DNA of 64,000 nucleotides from the NCBI RefSeq assembly GCF_006494655.1, contig NZ_VHIM01000008.1, positions 62,001-126,000 of the forward strand, given 5' to 3'. The notes under the pieces were generated by a model, which saw only the letters and a program-made list of their open reading frames with translations, was not told the origin of the DNA and did not search any database. Position numbers and translations under genes: made by a program. How positions within the stretch are numbered: the first letter of the stretch is position 1; every line of letters starts with the position of its first letter. The DNA comes from Arthrobacter agilis (lineage in GTDB: Bacteria > Actinomycetota > Actinomycetes > Actinomycetales > Micrococcaceae). This document shows positions 1 through 8,850 of the stretch, in pieces.

Positions 1-1563
1 CGGGGGGACCAGATGAACCGGGACGAGCTGCTGCGCCGATTCGTCGGCATGCAGTACACCCGCAACGACATAGACTTCCACCGCGGGACCTTCCGCGTGC
101 GCGGCGACACCGTGGAGATCATCCCGATGTACGAGGAGCATGCCCTCCGCATCGAGTTCTTCGGGGACGAGGTCGAGAACATCTACACGCTCGATCCGCT
201 GACCGGCACCGTGATCCGCGAGGAGGAGGAGATGTACGTCTTCCCGGCCTCGCACTACGTGGCCGGCGAGGATCGGATGACCCGGGCCATCAAGGACATC
301 GAGGACGAACTCCAGCAGCGGCTGGCCGAACTCGAGTCGCAGAACAAGCTCGTCGAGGCCCAGCGGCTCCGCATGCGCGTCACCTACGACCTCGAGATGA
401 TGCAGCAGATGGGATTCTGCAACGGCATCGAGAACTACTCACGGCACATCGACGGCCGCGGACCCGCATCCGCTCCCCACTGCCTGCTCGACTACTTCCC
501 GGACGACTTCCTGCTCGTCGTCGACGAGTCCCACGTCACGATCCCGCAGATCGGTGCCATGTACGAGGGAGACTCCTCCCGCAAGCGCACCCTCGTGGAC
601 CACGGGTTCCGACTGCCGTCGGCCATGGACAACCGCCCCCTGAAGTGGGACGAGTTCCTCGAACGGATCGGCCAGACCGTCTACCTCTCCGCGACTCCCG
701 GCAAGTACGAGCTGGGGAAGTCCGACGGGTTCGTGCAGCAGATCATCCGTCCCACGGGGCTGATCGATCCCGAGGTGGTCGTCAAGCCGACCAAGGGGCA
801 GATCGACGATCTCCTCGGCGAGATCCGGAAGCGCACGGAGCTCAACGAACGTGTCCTCGTCACCACCCTCACCAAGCGTATGGCGGAAGACCTCACGGGG
901 TACCTCCTCGAACACGGCGTGAAGGTGGAGTACCTGCACTCCGACGTCGACACGCTGCGGCGTGTCGAGCTGCTGCGGGAACTCCGGATGGGGACGTTCG
1001 ACGTGCTGGTCGGGATTAACCTCCTGCGTGAGGGCCTCGATCTTCCCGAGGTGTCGCTCGTGAGCATCCTCGACGCGGACAAGGAAGGCTTCCTCCGCAG
1101 TTCCACGTCCCTCATCCAGACGATCGGTCGCGCGGCTCGCAACGTGTCCGGCCAGGTGCACATGTACGCCGACCGCATCACGGACTCGATGGAGCGGGCG
1201 ATCGACGAGACCACGCGGCGGCGGGCCATCCAGGTGGCCCACAACCTGGAACACGGCATCGACCCGACCCCCCTCCGGAAGCGGATCGCGGACATCACGG
1301 ACACCATCAACCGGGAGGACGCCGATACCCGCGCCCTCCTCGAGCAGGCGGGGAAGGGCCGGACCGCGCAGAAGGGTGCCGGCAGGCATGACGGACTGGC
1401 GTCCGTTCCGGCGTCGGATCTCGCGGACCTCATCCAGCAGCTCACGGAGCAGATGCACGCGGCGGCCGGCGAACTCCAGTTCGAGCTGGCAGGCCGGCTG
1501 CGCGACGAGGTCGGAGACCTGAAGAAGGAACTGCGCCAGATGCAGTCCGCCGGGCACGCCTGA
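1..1563 (+). CDS. uvrB: Excinuclease ABC subunit B (partial, N-terminus outside window)
   Basis: UvrB is the damage-verifying, helicase-like subunit of nucleotide excision repair; it receives DNA from UvrA and recruits UvrC. The reading frame is open to the window edge, so about 520 C-terminal residues are seen of a protein usually near 690. Visible parts: the Walker B-type DESH box, the SATPG motif, helicase motif V ([11 protein letters not shown]), motif VI (QTIGRAARN), and at the end a UVR coiled-coil domain ([14 protein letters not shown]) that contacts UvrC. The N-terminal Walker A lies upstream of the window. uvrA and uvrC follow within 15 kb, so all three excision genes are neighbours but not one operon. 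Confidence 0.97.
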   Translation, partial: RGDQMNRDELLRRFVGMQYTRNDIDFHRGTFRVRGDTVEIIPMYEEHALRIEFFGDEVENIYTLDPLTGTVIREEEEMYVFPASHYVAGEDRMTRAIKDIEDELQQRLAELESQNKLVEAQRLRMRVTYDLEMMQQMGFCNGIENYSRHIDGRGPASAPHCLLDYFPDDFLLVVDESHVTIPQIGAMYEGDSSRKRTLVDHGFRLPSAMDNRPLKWDEFLERIGQTVYLSATPGKYELGKSDGFVQQIIRPTGLIDPEVVVKPTKGQIDDLLGEIRKRTELNERVLVTTLTKRMAEDLTGYLLEHGVKVEYLHSDVDTLRRVELLRELRMGTFDVLVGINLLREGLDLPEVSLVSILDADKEGFLRSSTSLIQTIGRAARNVSGQVHMYADRITDSMERAIDETTRRRAIQVAHNLEHGIDPTPLRKRIADITDTINREDADTRALLEQAGKGRTAQKGAGRHDGLASVPASDLADLIQQLTEQMHAAAGELQFELAGRLRDEVGDLKKELRQMQSAGHA

Positions 1564-1721
1564 CGCCGACGTACCCCGGAGGGCACGCCGCGTCGGGCTG
1601 GGGCTCACCCCCCTCGGCAACGCCAGCCGTCGACGGACGCTGGGAGCAGGATCGCGGCGTCAAGGGGATCCATCAAGCGTCATCCGCGCGGTTCGGGTCA
1701 CCCACCGCGTAACCGCGCAGG

Positions 1722-1727
1722 TAGCAT
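1722..1727 (+). promoter_or_regulatory. -10 hexamer for terC transcript
   Basis: TAGCAT fits the actinobacterial TANNNT -10 pattern. Seven bases downstream lies the first base of riboswitch helix P1, so transcription would begin right at the aptamer. No clear -35 hexamer is visible. This is inferred from position. Confidence 0.45.
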
Positions 1728-1735
1728 GGACCGAA

Positions 1736-1838
1736 CGTAAGGGAGTATCCCAAGCGCTACGAACGTCAACACGCGGGGCACAGACGCCCGGCCGGGCGTA
1801 GCGGTCAGTCGGCTCGAGCCGCGGCGGAGAGACTTACG
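1736..1838 (+). promoter_or_regulatory. yybP-ykoY manganese riboswitch aptamer
   Basis: This leader sits directly before a TerC-family gene, the classic partner of the yybP-ykoY (Mn2+-sensing) riboswitch. P1 is visible as CGTAAG (1736-1741) pairing with CTTACG (1833-1838). The conserved GGGAGTA follows P1, and the matching internal-loop segment CGGAGAGAC lies just before the 3' P1 strand; these two loops form the metal site in known structures. A second helix, CGCTAC (1755-1760) with GTAGCG (1798-1803), closes the inner domain, which carries a GTCAACA element. Together with the gene context the assignment is strong, but no covariance search was run. Confidence 0.87.
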
Positions 1839-1850
1839 GAAATCGACCGC

Positions 1851-1864
1851 ACCTTTCGGAAGGT
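1851..1864 (+). promoter_or_regulatory. Shine-Dalgarno-sequestering hairpin (expression platform)
   Basis: ACCTT (1851-1855) pairs with AAGGT (1860-1864) around a TCGG loop. The 3' arm contains the AAGG ribosome-binding site that lies six bases before the ATG at 1870. This suggests that the Mn2+ riboswitch controls translation rather than termination; no U-tract terminator is seen in the leader. Confidence 0.6.
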
Positions 1865-1869
1865 ACTCC

Positions 1870-2955
1870 ATGCCCGAATTGCCCGTAGCGTTTGAGATCG
1901 GCACCTTCGTGGTGCTCGGCATCATCCTGCTGTTCGACCTGCTGCTCGTGGTCAAGCGACCCCACGAGCCCTCCATGAAGGAGGCAGGACTGTGGGTGGC
2001 GTTCTACGTGGGTCTCGCCCTCGTCTTCGCGGCGCTCATGTTCGTCTTCACCGGGCAGGAGTACGGAAGCCAGTTCGTCGCGGGCTGGATCACCGAGTAC
2101 AGCCTGAGCATCGACAATCTCTTCGTCTTCATCATCATCATGGCGCGCTTCTCGGTGCCCCGGAAGTACCAGCAGGAAGTCCTCATGGTGGGCATCATCA
2201 TCGCCCTGATCCTGCGGGGGATCTTCATCGCTCTCGGGGCGGCAGTGATCGAGAACTTCAGCTGGATCTTCTACATCTTCGGCGCCTTCCTGCTCTACAC
2301 GGCCTACAAGCAGGCCACCGACTCGGGCGAGGACGAGGAACACGCCGGCGACAACAAGCTGATCTCCAAGCTCAAGTCGGTGCTGCCGATGTCCGAGTCC
2401 TACGACGGGAACAAGATCCGCACCGTCGTCGACGGCAAGAAGGTCTTCACCCCCATGCTCATCGTCTTCGTGACGATCGGGCTGACGGATCTCCTGTTCG
2501 CGGTCGACTCGATCCCGGCCATCTTCGGTCTGACACAGAGTGCGTTCATCGTGTTCACCGCGAACATCTTCGCCCTGATGGGCCTGCGGCAGCTCTACTT
2601 CCTGCTGGGCGGTCTGATGACGCGCCTGATCTATCTGAAGCACGCGCTGTCCGTGATCCTCGCCTTCATCGGCGTGAAGCTGGTCCTGCACGCGATGCAC
2701 GTCAACGAACTGCCGTTCATCAATGGCGGCGAGCACATCGAGTGGGCTCCCGAGATCCCGACGTTCGTGTCCCTGGCCGTTATCCTGGCGACGATCGTGA
2801 TCGCCGTGATCGCCAGCCTCGTCCGCTCGCGCGTGACGGACAATGCCGCTGCGCGGGCCGATGCAGCCGGTGAGGTCGCCGACGATCCCGCGGTGGACGA
2901 GGAACTCGACCGGGCCGCCGACGACGCAGGGACCAAGGGCCGAGGCCGCCACTAG
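1870..2955 (+). CDS. TerC family integral membrane protein (probable Mn2+ exporter)
   Basis: This 361-residue polytopic membrane protein belongs to the TerC/Alx family, several members of which export Mn2+ and relieve manganese intoxication. Family marks are the SIDNLFVF segment near residue 80 and the FAVDSIPAIF segment near residue 215, each with membrane aspartates. There are seven to nine hydrophobic segments and a cytoplasmic acidic loop after the third or fourth helix. The last 35 or so residues form a polar, Asp/Ala-rich tail. The upstream Mn riboswitch supports a manganese role over tellurite resistance. The ATG at 1870 has a good AAGG site. The gene stands alone, closed by a terminator. 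Confidence 0.9.
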   Translation: MPELPVAFEIGTFVVLGIILLFDLLLVVKRPHEPSMKEAGLWVAFYVGLALVFAALMFVFTGQEYGSQFVAGWITEYSLSIDNLFVFIIIMARFSVPRKYQQEVLMVGIIIALILRGIFIALGAAVIENFSWIFYIFGAFLLYTAYKQATDSGEDEEHAGDNKLISKLKSVLPMSESYDGNKIRTVVDGKKVFTPMLIVFVTIGLTDLLFAVDSIPAIFGLTQSAFIVFTANIFALMGLRQLYFLLGGLMTRLIYLKHALSVILAFIGVKLVLHAMHVNELPFINGGEHIEWAPEIPTFVSLAVILATIVIAVIASLVRSRVTDNAAARADAAGEVADDPAVDEELDRAADDAGTKGRGRH

Positions 2956-3009
2956 ACCCACGACGTGGCATCGCCCGACGGCGACGACACCCCTTACGCA
3001 GCATGATGC

Positions 3010-3042
3010 AGGAAGACCCCGCACGACGTGCGGGGTCTTCCT
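3010..3042. terminator. Bidirectional intrinsic terminator
   Basis: A perfect 15-bp stem, AGGAAGACCCCGCAC with its complement at 3028-3042, has a three-base loop. It lies between the converging terC and proline iminopeptidase genes and can serve both strands. Confidence 0.85.
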
Positions 3043-3066
3043 GTGTCAGGGCGGCACGTGGGGCCG

Positions 3067-4407
3067 TCAGCGACGCGTCATGCCGAGCAGACGGTCGAAG
3101 ATCGCTTCACCGTCGTCGGAGATGCCGTCGTGATGGAATTCGTCCGTCTCCCACACCTCGAGGTTGCGGATCGCCGCCGCGGTGCGGAGCGACAACTCGC
3201 GGTCCACGTAGATGTCGTGCCGGTACACCGCTGCGGCCACGGGAACCACATTCGTGGCCAGGACGTCGGTGTCGTACAGGGGGCCCCAATCCTCCCTCCT
3301 CGCCAGCAGTTCCGCGACGGGCTGCAGGGGGCGGAGCGCCGGATCCTCCTCGAAGTACCAGGGATACACCATCTCGCCGGTGAGCAGGGGCTCCTCGGCA
3401 GTCGGCAGGAACTGGGGATACTGGGTCAGCACCCGTTCGGCGGCCCACCCGGACGCGAAGCCCTGGCAGTAGATCGACTCGTGCATGACGGCGTAGAGCG
3501 GCTGCGCCGCGCGGCTCACCAGGCCCTGCACCTGCTCGAGGAAGGTAGCCGAGAGCCGCGGCTCCCCTGCGAGGTCCACGAAGGCGTCCTCGAGCAGATA
3601 GTGGAGAGCATGAATCCTCGTATTGCCGCCGAGGAAGGCACCGATCATCTGGAACCGCCGGGCGGTCAGGCGTTCGCCGGCGGGCAGGTGCTCCTCGACC
3701 CGGTCGAGGTGACGGGCGATGCGTGTGACGATGTCGCGATCGCCGGGATACCAGGAGAAGTATTCACGGTTGCGTGCCTCGACCCGGGCGAAGGTGGCGC
3801 GGTAGACGTCATCGGGAGGACCGGACAGCGGCGCGAGGCCGCCCGTGATGAGGGCCCTCTCGATCCCTTCCGGCGCGAGCGACAGATAGGTGAGGGTGCA
3901 GAAGCCGCCGTAGCTCTGGCCGAAGACCGTCCAGGGGCCGCTACCGAGCCGGTCGCGGATCAACTCCGCATCCGCGACGATCGAGTCCGCCCGGAAGTGG
4001 GCGAGGTAGTCGGCCTGGTCCGCGGGGTCCGGCAGCCGGCCGAGGGTTGCGGCATCGGCGGGCGTCGACAGGCCGGTGCCCCGCTGGTCGAGCATGAGGA
4101 TGCGGAACTCCCTGGCTGCTGCCTTCATCCATCCGCTCAGCTGTGTCGCCCGGACACCCCTGCCGCCCGGGCCCCCCTGCAGGAAGAGGAGCCACGGCAG
4201 GCGCGCGACGGCGTCGTCGTCGTGCTCCAGCGAGGAGTACTCGCGCGCGAACACCTCGATGAGCGGCGAGCCGGGCTCCGCGTGGTCCAGCGGAACCCGG
4301 AAGACGTGACCGGTTGCGCGCAGCCCCCGCATCACCGCCGTCGGGCCGGCGACGTGGTCGGGCGCACTCGGTGCTGTTCCCGCGGAGGGGGATGAGGAGG
4401 ATCGCAT
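3067..4407 (-). CDS. Proline iminopeptidase-like alpha/beta hydrolase (S33 family)
   Basis: This 446-residue alpha/beta-hydrolase resembles the long (about 430 residues) Aeromonas-type prolyl aminopeptidases, which remove N-terminal proline from peptides. The oxyanion-hole segment LFLQGGPGGRG occurs near residue 70, the nucleophile elbow GQSYGG near residue 155, and the catalytic histidine probably in DEFHHDG near the C-terminus. The start ATG overlaps the stop of the upstream acetyltransferase by one base (TGATG), so the two genes are translationally coupled. A longer frame upstream exists only as a shadow of the acetyltransferase gene. Exact substrate preference cannot be read from sequence. 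Confidence 0.85.
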   Translation of the reverse strand: MRSSSSPSAGTAPSAPDHVAGPTAVMRGLRATGHVFRVPLDHAEPGSPLIEVFAREYSSLEHDDDAVARLPWLLFLQGGPGGRGVRATQLSGWMKAAAREFRILMLDQRGTGLSTPADAATLGRLPDPADQADYLAHFRADSIVADAELIRDRLGSGPWTVFGQSYGGFCTLTYLSLAPEGIERALITGGLAPLSGPPDDVYRATFARVEARNREYFSWYPGDRDIVTRIARHLDRVEEHLPAGERLTARRFQMIGAFLGGNTRIHALHYLLEDAFVDLAGEPRLSATFLEQVQGLVSRAAQPLYAVMHESIYCQGFASGWAAERVLTQYPQFLPTAEEPLLTGEMVYPWYFEEDPALRPLQPVAELLARREDWGPLYDTDVLATNVVPVAAAVYRHDIYVDRELSLRTAAAIRNLEVWETDEFHHDGISDDGEAIFDRLLGMTRR

Positions 4408-4880
4408 CAGAGCGCCGCGACGTCGCTGAGCGCGCTGCCGGTGAGGCGGAACGTGCTCCATCCCGACTGGGGGCGCGCCCCGAGGCTCTCGTAGAAGCGG
4501 ATGGACGGCTCGTTCCAGTCCAGGACCGACCACTCGACGCGCGCGTATCCGCGGTCCGCCGCGATGCGGGCGAGATTCGCCAGGAGGGCCTTGCCGTGCC
4601 CGGCGCCGCGAGCTTCGGGGCGGACGTACAGATCTTCCAGATAGATGCCGTTGACGCCCTCCCAGGTCGAGTAGTTGAGGAACCAGAGGGCGAAGCCCTG
4701 GACCGCGCCCTGCTCCTCCGCCACGTGGGCGTAGATGGTGGGTCGGTCGCCGAAGAGTGCGCGCTCAAGGGATGGCGCGGTGTTCCTGACCGCGTCGGGC
4801 TCCTTCTCGTAGAGAGCGAGATCGTGGATGAGCTGGAGGATCACGGGGACGTCTGCCGGTCGTGCTTCGCGGATGGTCAT
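4407..4880 (-). CDS. GNAT family N-acetyltransferase
   Basis: This 157-residue protein spans one GNAT fold. Motif A, which binds the acetyl-CoA pyrophosphate, is RGAGHGK at residues 91-97, preceded by the beta-4 strand LEDLYVRPEA. The layout (ARPADVPVILQLIHDLALYEKE at the N-terminus, YESLG near the C-terminus) is that of spermidine/diamine N-acetyltransferase-like GNATs, but the acceptor substrate is not certain. It starts at ATG six bases after a TAGGCT -10 element, so it is probably leaderless, and its stop overlaps the start of the peptidase gene downstream. Confidence 0.88.
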   Translation of the reverse strand: MTIREARPADVPVILQLIHDLALYEKEPDAVRNTAPSLERALFGDRPTIYAHVAEEQGAVQGFALWFLNYSTWEGVNGIYLEDLYVRPEARGAGHGKALLANLARIAADRGYARVEWSVLDWNEPSIRFYESLGARPQSGWSTFRLTGSALSDVAAL

Positions 4881-4886
4881 GACGCA

Positions 4887-4892
4887 AGCCTA
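4887..4892 (-). promoter_or_regulatory. -10 hexamer of leaderless promoter (GNAT gene)
   Basis: On the minus strand TAGGCT is followed by six bases and then the ATG at 4880. No Shine-Dalgarno can fit in between. Confidence 0.55.
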
Positions 4893-4959
4893 GCCAGATG
4901 CACGGGCCCGGCAGACGCGGTAGCCTGCGGACGACGGACGGACAGGGGAGTGCAGGCGC

Positions 4960-7503
4960 TCAGGCCGCGGGCGCTCCGACGCCGAGGATGCGGATCACCG
5001 GGCTTCCGGCCTCGTCCGACGCCGTCAGATCCACCTCCGCGTTGATGCCCCAGTCCCCATTGCCCTCGGGGTCCTTGAGGATCTGGCGGACGCGCCACGT
5101 TCCCGGGGTCGTCGTGATGAGCAGGAGTGCCGGCCCGCGGGCCTCCGGGCCGTCGTCGATGTCCTCGTAGTCGGCGAAGTACCCGTCGAGGGCCTCGGCC
5201 CACCGATCCGCGGTCCAGCCCGAGCCGGCGTCGAGGGCGCCGAGTGCCTCGTCCTGCTCGTCCGCGAACAGCTTCACCCGCTGGAACATCTCGTTGCGCA
5301 CCATGACGCGGAAGGCGCGCTCGTTGGACGTGACCGACGGCGGTTCCTCCGGCAGGTCGACGGCGGCTGCGGCGGCCGCGCCCGCGTCGATCCCGGCCGA
5401 GAGCTGCGTCCATTCGTCGAGCAGGCTGCTGTCCACCTGGCGGACGAGCTCACCGAGCCACTCCATGGTGTCGCTGAGGTCCTCCCGCAGGGCTTCCACC
5501 GGGACGGTGTGCCGCAGTGCCTTGTAGCAGTCGGCGAGGTACCGCAGCAGGATGCCTTCGGAGCGGGTCAGGGAGTAGAAGGCCACGTACTCGCCGAAAC
5601 TCATGGCCCGTTCGTACATGTCGCGCACCACGGACTTGGGGGCGAGCTCGAAGTCTCCGAGCCACGGTGCCGAGGAGCGGTAGACGTCGAACGCCTGCTG
5701 CAGCAGGTCCTCGAGCGGCTTCGGATAGGTCACCTCGTCAAGGCGGGCCATCCGGGCGTCGTAGTCGATGCCCTCTGCCTTCATCGCGGCCACGGCCTCT
5801 CCGCGCGCCTTCTTCTCCTGCGCGTTCAGCACCTGGCGGGGTTTCTCGAGCGTCGCCTCGATGACCGAGACGACGTCGAGCGCGTACCCCGGCGCCTCCG
5901 GGTCGAGGAGCTCCAGGCTGGCGAGGGCGAAGGGGGAGAGCGGCTGGTTGAGGGCGAAGTTGGCCTGCAGGTGCACCTTGAGGCGGACCGTCCGGCCGTC
6001 GGGCTCGGGCTCGGTGAGCTTCTCCACGATGCCCGCCGCGACGAGTTCGCGATAGATGCCGATGGCCCGCCGCATGAGGTGCAGCTGGGCCGCGCGCGTC
6101 TCGTGGTTCTCGGTGAGCAGGCGTTTCGCAGCGGCGAACGGATCGCCGGGCCGCTCGAGCAGATTCAGCAGCATGGAGTGGCTGACGGAGAACGACGACG
6201 TCAGGGGATCGGGGACGCTCTCGACGAGTCGTTCGTAGGTGGGCTTGCCCCAGGAGACGAAACCCTGGGGCGGCTTCTTCCGGACCACCTGGCGCAGCTT
6301 CTTCTGGTCGTCGCCGAACTTGCCCACGGCCTTCGCCATCGCCTTCACGTTCTCGACGACGTGCTCGGGGGCCTGGACGACGACGGTACCCGCTGTGTCG
6401 TAGCCGGCGCGGCCCGCGCGGCCCGAGATCTGGTGGAACTCACGCGAGTTCAGGAGGCGCGTCCGAACGCCGTCGTACTTGCTGAGCGCGGTCAGCAGCA
6501 CGGTGCGGATGGGCACGTTGATGCCGACGCCGAGCGTGTCCGTCCCGCAGATGACCTTGAGCAGTCCGGCCTGGGCGAGTTGCTCGACGAGGCGCCGGTA
6601 CTTCGGCAGCATGCCGGCGTGGTGCACCCCGATACCGTGGCGGACCAGGCGGTTCAGGGTCTTGCCGAAGCCCGCCGAGAACCGGAAGGTGGCGATCAGC
6701 TCGGCGATGCGGTCCTTCTCCTCCCGTGAGCAGATGGTGATGCTCATGAGGTTCTGGGCCCGCTCGATGGCCTCGGCCTGGCTGAAGTGCACCACGTAGA
6801 CCGGCGCCTGACGCGTGGACAGCAGTTCCTCGAGCGATTCCTGCACGGGTGTCTCGACGTAGTAGAAGTGCAGCGGGATGGGCCGTTCGACAGAGGTGAC
6901 GGTCGCGGTGGCGCGCCCTGTCAGGTCGGTGAGGTCCTTCTCGAAGCGGGAGACGTCGCCGAGGGTTGCCGACATCAGGAGGAACTGGGCCTGGGGGAGT
7001 TCGAGCAGCGGGACCTGCCACGCCCAACCGCGCTGCGGGTCGGAGTAGAAATGGAACTCGTCCATGACCACGGTGTCGACGTCGGCCTCAGAGCCTTCCC
7101 TGAGGGCGAGGTTCGCAAGGATCTCCGCGGTGCAGCAGATGATGGGGGCGTTCTGGTTGACGCCGGAATCGCCGGTGATCATGCCAACGTTCTCGGGCCC
7201 GAAGATCTCGCAGAGTGCGAAGAACTTCTCGGAGACGAGGGCCTTGATGGGTGCGGTGTAGTAGCTCGTGCGGCCCTCGGCGAAGGACTTCAGGTGCGCG
7301 GCGACGGCGACGAGGGACTTCCCGGACCCCGTGGGCGTGGCGAGGATGACGTTGTTCCCCGAGACGAGCTCCATGGCCCCTTCGTCCTGGGCCGGGTAGA
7401 GGGCCAGTCCGCGCCCGGTGGCCCACCCCGTGAAGGCCTCATAGACCGCGTCCGCGGTCAGTCGGCCGTCGTCGTGCCGGGGAAGGTGCTCTTGGATCCT
7501 CAT
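4960..7503 (-). CDS. DEAD/DEAH-box RNA/DNA helicase with DUF3516 C-terminal domain
   Basis: This 847-residue superfamily 2 helicase is of the actinobacterial Ski2-like type. Motif I is ATPTGSGKS near residue 60, motif II is DEFH near residue 150, motif III is SATLGD near residue 180, and motif VI is QISGRAGRAG near residue 360. The C-terminal 450 residues correspond to DUF3516, found in actinobacterial helicases of unknown precise role; RNA metabolism is a reasonable guess from the Ski2 relationship. The ATG at 7503 lies nine bases after TAGGCT (minus strand) with no Shine-Dalgarno, suggesting a near-leaderless mRNA. It is the upstream neighbour of the acetyltransferase, separated by about 80 bases with a separate promoter. 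Confidence 0.9.
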   Translation of the reverse strand: MRIQEHLPRHDDGRLTADAVYEAFTGWATGRGLALYPAQDEGAMELVSGNNVILATPTGSGKSLVAVAAHLKSFAEGRTSYYTAPIKALVSEKFFALCEIFGPENVGMITGDSGVNQNAPIICCTAEILANLALREGSEADVDTVVMDEFHFYSDPQRGWAWQVPLLELPQAQFLLMSATLGDVSRFEKDLTDLTGRATATVTSVERPIPLHFYYVETPVQESLEELLSTRQAPVYVVHFSQAEAIERAQNLMSITICSREEKDRIAELIATFRFSAGFGKTLNRLVRHGIGVHHAGMLPKYRRLVEQLAQAGLLKVICGTDTLGVGINVPIRTVLLTALSKYDGVRTRLLNSREFHQISGRAGRAGYDTAGTVVVQAPEHVVENVKAMAKAVGKFGDDQKKLRQVVRKKPPQGFVSWGKPTYERLVESVPDPLTSSFSVSHSMLLNLLERPGDPFAAAKRLLTENHETRAAQLHLMRRAIGIYRELVAAGIVEKLTEPEPDGRTVRLKVHLQANFALNQPLSPFALASLELLDPEAPGYALDVVSVIEATLEKPRQVLNAQEKKARGEAVAAMKAEGIDYDARMARLDEVTYPKPLEDLLQQAFDVYRSSAPWLGDFELAPKSVVRDMYERAMSFGEYVAFYSLTRSEGILLRYLADCYKALRHTVPVEALREDLSDTMEWLGELVRQVDSSLLDEWTQLSAGIDAGAAAAAAVDLPEEPPSVTSNERAFRVMVRNEMFQRVKLFADEQDEALGALDAGSGWTADRWAEALDGYFADYEDIDDGPEARGPALLLITTTPGTWRVRQILKDPEGNGDWGINAEVDLTASDEAGSPVIRILGVGAPAA

Positions 7504-7512
7504 GATGCGACC

Positions 7513-7518
7513 AGCCTA
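7513..7518 (-). promoter_or_regulatory. -10 hexamer before DUF3516 helicase gene
   Basis: TAGGCT on the minus strand lies nine bases before the ATG at 7503; the start site would be 0-3 bases before the ATG. Confidence 0.45.
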
Positions 7519-7529
7519 CCGGTGGGCGG

Positions 7530-7551
7530 CCTCCCGCCCGCGAGCGGGAGG
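7530..7551. terminator. Hairpin between metallo-hydrolase and helicase genes
   Basis: CCTCCCGC (7530-7537) pairs with GCGGGAGG (7544-7551). It lies downstream of the minus-strand metallo-hydrolase gene and just before the helicase promoter. No T-run follows, so a terminator role is only likely. Confidence 0.4.
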
Positions 7552-7642
7552 ACCGGACGGGCCACGCCGGAGCATCCGCTGGGACCGTGCATCGATCGAC
7601 CCGACGCGCTGCCGCCGCGGTCGGAAGCGCGACCCGCGTCGG

Positions 7643-8281
7643 CTACCAGCCGCGCTGCTTCCACTCGGGGAGCGAGCCGCGCTCGGCGCCGAGCGTCGTC
7701 CCGGCGCCATGACCCGGGTGCACCAGGGTGTCGTCGGGCAGATAGTCGAAGAGGCGGGTCTCGACGTCGTCGATCAGCGACGCGAAGCGGTCCGGGTCGC
7801 CCTGCGTGTTGCCCACACCACCCGGGAAGAGCGAATCACCGGTGAAGAGGTGGGCGGGACCGTGCGGGTCGCGGTACAGCAGGGCGATGGAGCCGGGAGT
7901 ATGCCCCCGCAGATGGATCGCCTCCAGCTCGAAGCCCTCGAAGGACCCGATGTCGTGGTGCTGCAGGGGGACGTCGGTGGGCACGGCGATGTCCGCGACG
8001 TCGTCCGCGCCGGCCGCCGTCCGGGCGTGCGTCGCGTCTTTCACCTCGGCCAGCGCCCGGACGTGGTCCCAGTGCGCGTGGGTGGTGACGATGAGGGCCA
8101 CGCGCGCCTCGGCGTCCGTGTCCTCCTGCGCATCGGCGAGCAGGGCGAGGATCGCCGGAGCGTCGTCCGCCGCATCGATCAGGACCTGCGCGCCCGAGGT
8201 CCGGGACGTGAGGAGGTAGACGTTGTTGTCCATCTCGGACACGGCGATGGAACGGATGGTCAGTTCGCTGAGCTGGTGCAT
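7643..8281 (-). CDS. MBL-fold metallo-hydrolase (glyoxalase II-like)
   Basis: This 212-residue metallo-beta-lactamase-fold hydrolase carries the dinuclear metal motif THAHWDH (HxHxDH) near residues 72-78, further ligand histidines in HLRGHTPGS near residue 130, the bridging aspartate in FTGDSLF near residue 155, and a late histidine in LVHPGHG. The arrangement resembles hydroxyacylglutathione hydrolase-like proteins that cleave thioesters, but actinobacteria lack glutathione, so a mycothiol or other thioester substrate is likelier. It probably starts as a leaderless mRNA at ATG 8281. Confidence 0.88.
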   Translation of the reverse strand: MHQLSELTIRSIAVSEMDNNVYLLTSRTSGAQVLIDAADDAPAILALLADAQEDTDAEARVALIVTTHAHWDHVRALAEVKDATHARTAAGADDVADIAVPTDVPLQHHDIGSFEGFELEAIHLRGHTPGSIALLYRDPHGPAHLFTGDSLFPGGVGNTQGDPDRFASLIDDVETRLFDYLPDDTLVHPGHGAGTTLGAERGSLPEWKQRGW

Positions 8282-8287
8282 GCGCCC

Positions 8288-8293
8288 AGTCTA
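8288..8293 (-). promoter_or_regulatory. -10 hexamer of leaderless promoter (MBL gene)
   Basis: TAGACT on the minus strand, then six bases, then the ATG at 8281. Confidence 0.55.
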
Positions 8294-8369
8294 GGCAGCC
8301 GCCCGGCCGGCCGGGCGGCTCCGGTGCCGGTCTCGCCCGCCCCCGGGCCCGGGATGGGTCCGACGGCGG

Positions 8370-8375
8370 TAGGGT
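8370..8375 (+). promoter_or_regulatory. -10 hexamer before GntR regulator
   Basis: TAGGGT on the plus strand would start a transcript near 8382, leaving a leader of about 48 bases with a GAGAGG-like ribosome-binding site before the GTG at 8430. Confidence 0.35.
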
Positions 8376-8429
8376 GCAGGGAGAACGGGGCCGGAGGCCC
8401 CTGACCATCCCGGGTGGAGAGGCGACACC

Positions 8430-8807
8430 GTGCAGCAGGAGATTCCCCGGTGGCTGAGGCTGGACGAGGCGGGCGGACGTCCGCCGTTCGAGCAGATCAA
8501 GCAAGCCATCCTCTCCGCGGCCAACTCCGGCTCGGCCGCCGTCGGGACCCGCCTTCCGTCGGTGCGGGCGCTCGCCGCCCACTTCGGGATCGCCGCGAAT
8601 ACGGTGGCGCGGGCGTACCGCGAATTGGAGCAGGCGGGGGTCGTCGAGACCCGCGGTCGGGCGGGGACGGTCATCACGGCCGGGGGTGACGACGCCCGCC
8701 GCCGGGTGGGCGATGCTGCGGCGGAGTTCGCCGCCGTCGTGCAGTCGGCGGGCCTGTCCGAGGCCGACGCGGTCGCGTTCGTGCGGGCAGCGTTGCGCCG
8801 AGCGTGA
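8430..8807 (+). CDS. Short GntR-family transcriptional regulator (YtrA type)
   Basis: This 125-residue protein has an N-terminal winged helix-turn-helix ([13 protein letters not shown], then [39 protein letters not shown]) covering residues 15-80. Only a short helical tail follows, presumably for dimerisation. It lacks the large effector domain of FadR or HutC types, which places it in the YtrA subfamily. YtrA-type genes are usually followed by ABC transporter genes, but here the next gene is uvrA, which has its own promoter; the regulator's target is therefore not evident from context. The GTG start at 8430 is chosen because the conserved region begins soon after it and a purine-rich site precedes it. 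Confidence 0.88.
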   Translation: MQQEIPRWLRLDEAGGRPPFEQIKQAILSAANSGSAAVGTRLPSVRALAAHFGIAANTVARAYRELEQAGVVETRGRAGTVITAGGDDARRRVGDAAAEFAAVVQSAGLSEADAVAFVRAALRRA

Positions 8808-8850
8808 ACGGGTCACCCGCCCGCGCCGTCCCGGCGCGGAAGGGGGTCGA

